From Candidatus Saccharimonadia bacterium (GTDB lineage: Bacteria > Patescibacteriota > Saccharimonadia > Saccharimonadales > SZUA-47): a DNA stretch of 10,543 bases. The stretch lies in NCBI GenBank assembly GCA_938050265.1, contig CALLJT010000018.1, positions 1-10,543 of the forward strand, read 5' to 3'. Positions 6,100 to 10,543 of this stretch are shown in pieces. Position 1 is the first letter of the stretch; each line of letters begins with the position of its first letter. The notes below the pieces were generated by a model that worked only from the letters and a program-made list of their open reading frames with translations, was not told the origin of the DNA and searched no databases. Position numbers and translations under genes: made by a program.

Positions 6100-6129
6100 T
6101 TGGCTTGTGCTCAGTGAGTACTATATGAT
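6100..6129 (+). promoter_or_regulatory. Candidate lepB promoter giving a leaderless or nearly leaderless mRNA
   Basis: TTGGCT (6100-6105) and TATGAT (6124-6129) are 18 bp apart and match the sigma70 consensus at 4 of 6 and 5 of 6 positions. The expected transcription start falls around 6136-6139, at the lepB ATG itself. A second -10-like TATAAT at 6095-6100 has no good -35 partner. Confidence 0.4.
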
Positions 6130-6138
6130 GTATAAGCA

Positions 6139-6837
6139 ATGGGAATATTTGGCAAAAAAAACATCACACGTGCGCAGCGTACAGTCCCGCGTGCGTCACA
6201 CACGCCCAGCACTCCTGCAGCGTTTGACTTAACGATAGATAAACAACCAAAACAGTCATCACTTGCTGCAAAGCTTAGAGGCACTGTTGGTACGATTGCA
6301 CTTCTCGTGACCGCACCGCTTCTGGCAGTGTTCATTACTTCGCACGTATTTCATTCGTACGAAGTAGACGGCTCAAGCATGGAAACAACGCTGCAGAACG
6401 GTGATCGTCTCATAGTCTACAAGCTCCCTAAAACTCTATCGAACCTCAGCGGAAACGACCTTATACCTTCCCGGTATGACATAGTCGTATTTGATAGACC
6501 GCGGCAAATATCAGCACCAAACAGTGTCAGTCACCTGATCAAGCGTGTTATAGCGCTACCGGGTGAACGTGTCACAGTCAAAAACGGATCGATCACTGTG
6601 TATAACGGCGAGTTCCCAGATGGGTTCAACCCAGATGCAGGCATGGAGTACGAAGAAGGCATCGTCACAACTACCGGCTCTTACGACGTAACGGTCGGAC
6701 CAGGACAGGTATTCGTCGTGGGAGACAATCGAACTAACTCCACTGACTCGCGAGTCTTTGGACCTATTGATACTGATCTACTCGTCGGGAAAGCAACGTC
6801 CCGATTTGTGCCGGTCGGCAATATGAAACGTCTTTAA
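6139..6837 (+). CDS. lepB: Type I signal peptidase
   Basis: Signal peptidase I removes signal peptides from exported proteins at the outer face of the cytoplasmic membrane, using a Ser/Lys dyad. The 232-residue product has a cytoplasmic basic N-terminus of about 45 residues, one membrane helix (about 48-70) and the catalytic domain. The box B motif DGSSMETTL holds the nucleophile Ser80, LIKRVIALPGE holds the general base Lys135, and GDNRTNSTDSRVFGPI (195-210) is the conserved box E. Domain order and length are those of single-helix Gram-positive-type enzymes. ATG 6139 is the only sensible start: an in-frame TAA lies at 6133-6135, so no upstream start exists, and no purine-rich ribosome binding site precedes it. 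It would process the exported peptidase and related proteins seen here. It converges on parB with a 9-bp gap. Confidence 0.95.
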   Translation: MGIFGKKNITRAQRTVPRASHTPSTPAAFDLTIDKQPKQSSLAAKLRGTVGTIALLVTAPLLAVFITSHVFHSYEVDGSSMETTLQNGDRLIVYKLPKTLSNLSGNDLIPSRYDIVVFDRPRQISAPNSVSHLIKRVIALPGERVTVKNGSITVYNGEFPDGFNPDAGMEYEEGIVTTTGSYDVTVGPGQVFVVGDNRTNSTDSRVFGPIDTDLLVGKATSRFVPVGNMKRL

Positions 6838-6846
6838 AAACTTTAC

Positions 6847-7713
6847 TCAAGATTTTGTAAGTTGCTCAAGAAGCATATCCAGCTGTTTGTCATTCATGTA
6901 CCGTAGTGAGACGACACCCCCACGCTTTCGTGTCTTGATCTCTGGCTTGATACCAGTGTGTTTTTTGATGGCGCTCACCTTCTTTGCGAGTCTGCTTGAA
7001 ACCTGTTTATGTGTAGCGTCCGCCTGTTCAGCTTTTTTCGCCTTGACGTACTCTTCAGCGGCTCGAACAGAAAGCTTCTGAGTAATTATATTGTTCAGGA
7101 GTTCTGATTGTAATGACTCGTTTCCCCTGAGAGCAAGGATGGCGCGCGCATGCCCTTCGGATATACGGTTTTCCTGAAGTGCCGTAACTGCTTCTTTAGG
7201 TAATTGGAGTAGCCTGATTATGTTACTGACTGTCGTCTCTGCTTTACCGAGCTTCTTCGCGATATCGACTACGGACATACTAAACTGGTCCCGCAACCGC
7301 ACAATCGATACGGCCTGCTCAAGTGGTGAGAGGTCAACACGCTGCACATTCTCGACAAGAGATATTTCAAGCTCTTCAAGCTCTTTATGATCACGGACGA
7401 TAGCTGGCAGCTTCTGTAGGCCAATGCTCTGTGCCGCTCTGTACCTTCGTTCACCTGCTACGATTCGGTATGTTTTCTTGTCCGTTTGTGGTGTCAGGAC
7501 TATTGGTTGAATAATGCCATGTTCGCGAATTGACTGTGCGAGCTCTTTAATTGAGTTCTCATCGAACTCTTTACGTGGCTGATCTGGATTAGCTCGAATA
7601 GTACTGACATCTACCTGTCGAATATGCTCTCCTGGTGCAGCCACACTGTCGACGTCGAGGCTTGTCGGAATGAGACCTTCAAATCCCCTACCAAGCGCTT
7701 GTTTTTTACCCAT
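6847..7713 (-). CDS. parB: Chromosome-partitioning protein ParB (Spo0J family)
   Basis: ParB is a CTP-dependent DNA clamp that loads at parS sites and, with ParA, separates replicated chromosome origins. The 288-residue product has the usual order: a short N-terminal ParA-interacting tail (KKQALGRGFEGLIP), the CTP-binding domain with GERRYRA (87-93) and ENVQR (121-125), a helix-turn-helix (about 148-168, VVDIAKKLGKAETTVSNIIR) followed by the DNA-binding helices with ISEGHARAIL, and a C-terminal dimerisation segment from about 250. The length is standard. The ATG at 7713 is preceded by GGAGGTG, a strong ribosome binding site that lies inside a small hairpin. It is downstream of parA with a 111-bp gap full of short repeats, and almost certainly in the same operon. 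I saw no parS-like site (TGTTTCACGTGAAACA) in the window. Confidence 0.96.
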   Translation of the reverse strand: MGKKQALGRGFEGLIPTSLDVDSVAAPGEHIRQVDVSTIRANPDQPRKEFDENSIKELAQSIREHGIIQPIVLTPQTDKKTYRIVAGERRYRAAQSIGLQKLPAIVRDHKELEELEISLVENVQRVDLSPLEQAVSIVRLRDQFSMSVVDIAKKLGKAETTVSNIIRLLQLPKEAVTALQENRISEGHARAILALRGNESLQSELLNNIITQKLSVRAAEEYVKAKKAEQADATHKQVSSRLAKKVSAIKKHTGIKPEIKTRKRGGVVSLRYMNDKQLDMLLEQLTKS

Positions 7714-7715
7714 AT

Positions 7716-7730
7716 TTCACCTCCGGTGAA
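7716..7730 (-). promoter_or_regulatory. parB ribosome binding site within a 6-bp hairpin
   Basis: On the minus strand TTCACC, GGA, GGTGAA form a perfect 6-bp stem with a 3-nt loop. The Shine-Dalgarno sequence GGAGGTG spans the loop and one of the arms, a few nt before the ATG, so the stem would mask it. This may tune parB output relative to parA. The palindrome is not a parS site: its half-sites are spaced by three bases and lack the CACGTG core. Confidence 0.5.
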
Positions 7731-7733
7731 GTA

Positions 7734-7761
7734 GTAGATTGTAGATGGTAGATGGTAGATA
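7734..7761. repeat. Heptamer tandem array in the parA-parB gap (4 x 7 bp)
   Basis: Four contiguous units read GTAGATT, GTAGATG, GTAGATG, GTAGATA, differing only at the last base. They lie just upstream of the parB ribosome binding hairpin. Confidence 0.92.
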
Positions 7762-7788
7762 GGCTAGCTGCAAGCTCTAAGAAAAAAC

Positions 7789-7823
7789 CCATATGCCATA
7801 TACCACCCACTACATACCTGATA
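7789..7823. repeat. Degenerate heptamer array next to the parA stop codon
   Basis: Five 7-bp steps read CCATATG, CCATATA, CCACCCA, CTACATA, CCTGATA. The first two are nearly identical and the rest share a leading C and mostly a trailing ATA. The array ends 1 bp from the parA stop codon (7825-7827). The match is weaker than in the other arrays. Confidence 0.5.
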
Positions 7824-7824
7824 T

Positions 7825-8577
7825 TCATCGAGTCACAACCTCCCTGGCTAAAGCCTTGTAGGCTCGCGCCCCTTTAGACCACTTATCATGTTCAAAAATT
7901 GTCTTCCCAAAACTCGGCGACTCTGCCAGTCGAACGTTTCTTGGAATACACGTCTCGAACAGATGACCACCAAAGTGCTTTTTGACCTCATCTACAACCT
8001 GCTTTGAAAGTGCATTGCGCGCATCCATCATCGTCATGACTATCCCCAGTAGCTGCAGCTGTGGGTTGAGCCCAGCCTGTACGCGCTGGATCGTTTGCAT
8101 CAATAAGCCGAGCCCTTCAAGTGCATAAAACTCAGTCTGCACCGGTATTAGTACTGCGTTGGCAGCAACAAGCGCATTCACACTCAGCAAGCCAAGTGAG
8201 GGCGGGCAATCTATGAGTATATAGTCGAACTCTACACCTGTAAGCGCGTTTTTAAGCACTGTTTCTCTCGACATCACTGACACAAGTTCTTGCTCGGCAG
8301 CTGCTAAGGTTGGTGCTGCAGGTAGCACGTATAGGCCACCGACTGATGATTCGATTATCGCCGTGCTGCTCGCTGCTCCGTTCACCAGGACATCGTACAC
8401 CGACGTTTGCAGTTTGCTCTTGTCAATAGCCAGGCCACTCGTTGCGTTGGCTTGAGGGTCTAGATCTACAACGAGTACCGTTTTACTCTGCTTTGCAAGT
8501 GCCGCAGCAAGATTAATTGCTGTGGTTGTCTTACCGACACCACCTTTCTGATTGAGAACTGCAACTATCGTGCTCAT
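7825..8577 (-). CDS. parA: Chromosome-partitioning ATPase ParA (Soj family)
   Basis: ParA binds DNA non-specifically as an ATP dimer and is released by ParB, producing the movement that segregates origins. The 250-residue product lacks the N-terminal DNA-binding domain of plasmid type Ia ParA and so fits the short chromosomal Soj type. The deviant Walker A motif KGGVGKTT is at 11-18 with signature Lys11; Walker A' is VLVVDLDPQAN (34-44); Walker B is DYILIDCPP (118-126). The C-terminal PRNVRLAESPSFGKTI is also typical of Soj. A GAGGG lies 11 nt before the ATG, a rather long spacing, within a possible stem. It precedes parB in the same direction and probably starts the operon. Confidence 0.97.
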   Translation of the reverse strand: MSTIVAVLNQKGGVGKTTTAINLAAALAKQSKTVLVVDLDPQANATSGLAIDKSKLQTSVYDVLVNGAASSTAIIESSVGGLYVLPAAPTLAAAEQELVSVMSRETVLKNALTGVEFDYILIDCPPSLGLLSVNALVAANAVLIPVQTEFYALEGLGLLMQTIQRVQAGLNPQLQLLGIVMTMMDARNALSKQVVDEVKKHFGGHLFETCIPRNVRLAESPSFGKTIFEHDKWSKGARAYKALAREVVTR

Positions 8578-8586
8578 TCTTTGTTT

Positions 8587-8618
8587 TACCCTCGTTTGCT
8601 TACGGGTATTTTACCATA
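8587..8618 (-). promoter_or_regulatory. parA leader: candidate -10 element and stem over the ribosome binding site
   Basis: On the minus strand TATGGTAAAAT (8608-8618) offers -10-like hexamers, but no good -35 is visible. Just after it, TACCC (8604-8608) can pair with GGGTA (8587-8591) around a 12-nt loop, covering part of the GAGGG that serves as the likely Shine-Dalgarno sequence. Both calls are weak. Confidence 0.3.
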
Positions 8619-8653
8619 AGGACGTAGATTGTTGCGAGTCGCACAATGTTGAT

Positions 8654-8709
8654 GATCAAGGGCTGAGACATAAGGCTCAAGGACTGAGGTACAAGACTTG
8701 AGGATTGAG
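8654..8709. repeat. Degenerate heptamer array between the surface-protein gene and parA (8 x 7 bp)
   Basis: Read on the minus strand, eight contiguous 7-bp units are CTCAATC, CTCAAGT, CTTGTAC, CTCAGTC, CTTGAGC, CTTATGT, CTCAGCC, CTTGATC. Every unit starts with CT, followed by CA or T, and none breaks the 7-bp step. The period is therefore clear although the units differ. The array starts where the 3' hairpin of the surface-protein gene ends. Confidence 0.8.
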
Positions 8710-8735
8710 GAGCCCGAATTTCTTCGGGCCTCAAT
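8704..8735 (-). terminator. Hairpin with GAAA loop at the 3' end of the surface-protein gene
   Basis: On the minus strand GCCCGAA and TTCGGGC form a perfect 7-bp stem closed by a GAAA tetraloop, and a further 6 bp (8730-8735 with 8704-8709) pair beyond a 2-nt bulge. The TGA stop of the surface-protein gene is inside the outer arm. The GNRA loop appears only in the minus-strand transcript, which supports an RNA role there. No T-run follows, so it may stabilise a 3' end rather than act as a classical intrinsic terminator. Confidence 0.5.
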
Positions 8736-10543
8736 TCGTATTCTCGACTTCCTGTAGGGTCACGCGAATCCGTGGAACACTCATGCCGTCGGCGTTCGAC
8801 GTGTCCGCGTCGGAACAGACAGTATAGAACACGTCGCTTGTAGTGAGCGGGTCATCAAGGAATGTGACGGTGCCCGTTTTGCGTGCGCCATTCTGAGATG
8901 TAAACACACCGATCTTGCCGCCAACAACTGTTCCACCGCCACATATCGGAGCAGATCCAATGCCCCGCTCGATACGCGCGACACTGTCTCGGTCATTATT
9001 AGTTGCAGCGTCAAACTCAACTGAAACAGTCCCAAGAATACTCCGCGTTGCATCGGTTGGCGTAATATTTGGAACGGAATTACTATTCTCAGCAGCAGTA
9101 TCCCAGTAGTCCGTCGTGTTTGCATCGACCAATGCGTCGAGCGTCGTATCAACAAAACTCCGAACCTGTGGTGTTGTGTCAGAAATACAATCCACCCATG
9201 ACCCCGCTTCGAAACAGCGCAGTTTACCGAGCGTAGAATTATAGTACTGCGCTCCGTCTACACCAGCAGGGTCACCTATAGAGTTTTTTGTATCAAGCAC
9301 GAATAATACACCGTTGGCATCAGCAGTAGATGGGCCGACCCTCACCGAACCAGTCGCAGTATCAACTGCAAAAAAGCTCGTCCCAGCAATGTTACGTATA
9401 TCAAGCGCTGCTGAACCAGAGGCCTGAATTTGCAGAGCTCCTGTGTTTGCAACAGTAAACACCGGTGAACCAGACCGCTGGAGATCGAGCAGTTGACCAG
9501 TTGCGGTTGTCTTGTTTATAGAAATTACATCGTTATTTGTCGCATCCACATATGTTGTGCCCGACGCGAGAGACAGGAACCCACACGCGTCAGTACCACT
9601 CAAACAGAGCGTGCCAGAAGCATCTGGGATTGCAATCGAACGTGCAGTAGTTGCCAAACTCGTTACTGTCGACTGCCCCACGGCTATCTGTCCATTAAAC
9701 GTTGCGTCTTGTGCGAACGTCGATAGGCCAGTATCACTAAACGACAGCGCAGGTGTGCCGCCCGTTATGATGTCTAGGCCGAATGCATCACTTGTACCGA
9801 GTACACCTGTCTCTCCGAAACCATTCCCACCCTGTTCAAACGACAGTCCAGACCCTGACCCGCCGCCGCTCCCACCGCCAGATCCACCGTTTTCTTCCTG
9901 TGCGACCAAGTAACTACCTGCCTTAATCGATGTATTAGCCGCATCAGCAGTAAACTGCGACCATTGCAGTGTCACGTCGCCAGCAGTTATGCCGGTGCGC
10001 ACTGTACCAGTTATCCGGTATATCTCGTTTCCTCCTGCATTGTTTACGCGCTGTGATAGCTGGCCACAGTTATACTGTGCGTTCGACTGTGCGAACTCGG
10101 CATTTTCGAACCCATACGCACATGTTGAACCGCCGGGAGCGTTGACTCTAAATCGGAAATCAGGTACAGCAGCTGACTGCCCCTGCACCACGAAAGAAAA
10201 CGTCCATACCTGATCTGCACCAACTGCAAATGACAGCTCGTCATCATCCTGTGGTGTATTCAGATTCGAAACTGTTTCGTCGACCGACTTCACGATGTTA
10301 ATAGCAGCAGGCGCGTTCGGGTCAGTCAATGACAGCCATTCCGTGCCGTCATATCCTTCAAAATCAGTACCAGTCCAGCGTACTGCACCAGCAGTTGAAC
10401 CAGTGTAGCTACCAAGTACCGCACCAGCGCTTAGTGTTGGTGCCGCACTATACGTCTGCGCTGTATCCAGCAGTGCAACATTCGTAGATAGCCGAGCATC
10501 TGGGATCGTACCAGTTGTGATAGCTGAACCATCTAGGTCTGTC
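8731..10543 (-). CDS. Large CPR-type surface / fibre-like protein, N-terminal part outside window
   Basis: Translation on the minus strand is open from the right edge to the TGA at 8731-8733, giving 604 residues; a TTG at 10329 is merely an internal codon. From the edge, the parts are: a low-complexity T/G/A/S-rich run (DGSAITTGTIPDARLSTNVA, with GTDFEGYDGTEWLSL after it), a beta-rich domain ending RITGTVRTGITAGDVTLQW that resembles phage-tail and CPR surface modules, a GGGSGGGSGSG linker (around 9847-9888), shaft-like segments (TARSIAIPDASGTLCLSG, TGQLLDLQRSGSPVFTVANTG), a YYNSTLGKLRCFEAGSWVDC module and a C-terminal beta-rich domain of about 140 residues. Only threonine-, serine- and glycine-rich repeats are seen, with no enzyme motif. 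Proteins built this way occur in CPR genomes and phage tail fibres and are thought to mediate attachment. Whether it is anchored or secreted cannot be judged without the N-terminus. It sits upstream of parA in the same direction with a 153-bp gap. Confidence 0.8.
   Translation of the reverse strand, partial: TDLDGSAITTGTIPDARLSTNVALLDTAQTYSAAPTLSAGAVLGSYTGSTAGAVRWTGTDFEGYDGTEWLSLTDPNAPAAINIVKSVDETVSNLNTPQDDDELSFAVGADQVWTFSFVVQGQSAAVPDFRFRVNAPGGSTCAYGFENAEFAQSNAQYNCGQLSQRVNNAGGNEIYRITGTVRTGITAGDVTLQWSQFTADAANTSIKAGSYLVAQEENGGSGGGSGGGSGSGLSFEQGGNGFGETGVLGTSDAFGLDIITGGTPALSFSDTGLSTFAQDATFNGQIAVGQSTVTSLATTARSIAIPDASGTLCLSGTDACGFLSLASGTTYVDATNNDVISINKTTATGQLLDLQRSGSPVFTVANTGALQIQASGSAALDIRNIAGTSFFAVDTATGSVRVGPSTADANGVLFVLDTKNSIGDPAGVDGAQYYNSTLGKLRCFEAGSWVDCISDTTPQVRSFVDTTLDALVDANTTDYWDTAAENSNSVPNITPTDATRSILGTVSVEFDAATNNDRDSVARIERGIGSAPICGGGTVVGGKIGVFTSQNGARKTGTVTFLDDPLTTSDVFYTVCSDADTSNADGMSVPRIRVTLQEVENTN

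Larger units (their letters stand above)
5675..6138. other. 464-bp divergent intergenic region without a convincing gene
   Basis: This gap separates the starts of the LCP gene (minus) and lepB (plus). Open frames that cross it have no ribosome binding site and no recognisable protein motif. It holds an LCP leader with two competing stems (5715-5757), two CACATGTG palindromes (5806-5813 and 5880-5887), a 110-nt hairpin with flanking direct repeats (5938-6080), and promoter-like elements for lepB (6100-6129). It is by far the longest non-coding stretch in the window. Confidence 0.7.

Noticed and set aside
5873..6232. Plus-strand open frame across the intergenic region and lepB start
   Set aside because: No ribosome binding site, no recognisable protein features, and it runs through the hairpin and overlaps lepB in another frame.
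7715..7731. parS-like centromere site near parB
   Set aside because: TTCACC and GGTGAA are separated by three bases and lack the CACGTG core; the element coincides with the parB ribosome binding site. No other parS match was seen.
10327..10329. TTG at 10329 as the start of the surface protein
   Set aside because: The frame continues without a stop to the window edge with matching composition and a typical GTEWLSL junction across the TTG.
1..10543. tRNA, rRNA, CRISPR array or insertion sequence
   Set aside because: No T-loop motif with acceptor pairing, no rRNA-like stretch, no spaced long repeats, and no transposase-like protein were seen on either strand.

Overview
The window looks like a compact bacterial chromosome segment, most likely from the Candidate Phyla Radiation, with Saccharibacteria (TM7) as my best guess. 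The reasons are the CPR-style low-complexity surface protein (a run reading DGSAITTGTIPDARLSTNVA, glycine/serine linker, 'IPDASGTLCLSG' and 'YYNSTLGKLRCFEAGSWVDC' modules), an NLPY variant of the PrmC active site, tight gene packing and the standard genetic code with TGA used as a stop. The last point argues against the UGA-recoding Gracilibacteria and Absconditabacteria. The taxonomic call is inference; no rRNA or ribosomal protein gene is present.

Layout from left to right. Bases 2-682 are the 3' part of prmC (peptide-chain-release-factor glutamine methyltransferase). Next comes a near-consensus sigma70-type promoter with an 18-bp palindrome over its -35 box. It drives two tandem genes: an 84-residue exported mini-protein and a 296-residue exported zinc metallopeptidase (HELGH) whose N-terminus is a paralogue of the mini-protein. 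On the minus strand, running 5674 to 1946, lies a probable envelope operon: an LCP (LytR-CpsA-Psr) protein with a LytR_C domain, a polytopic membrane protein I do not recognise, and an HtrA/DegP-like membrane-anchored serine protease with a PDZ domain. Bases 5675-6138 hold no convincing gene. They contain a structured leader for the LCP gene, a pair of CACATGTG palindromes and a 110-nt long hairpin flanked by 16-bp direct repeats. Then comes lepB (type I signal peptidase, plus strand, no room for a ribosome binding site), facing parB. parA and parB are on the minus strand, preceded by the 3' part of a large surface protein that runs off the right edge.

How the parts fit: LepB, the exported peptidase, HtrA, LCP and the surface protein are all envelope or secretion functions, ParA/ParB segregate the chromosome, and PrmC modifies release factors.

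The most distinctive feature is a series of tandem arrays with an exact 7-bp period but different sequences at each locus. They occupy all three minus-strand codirectional gaps longer than 50 bp and usually begin next to a stop codon; another array lies inside the prmC coding sequence. They resemble in form the heptanucleotide STRR repeats known from cyanobacteria.
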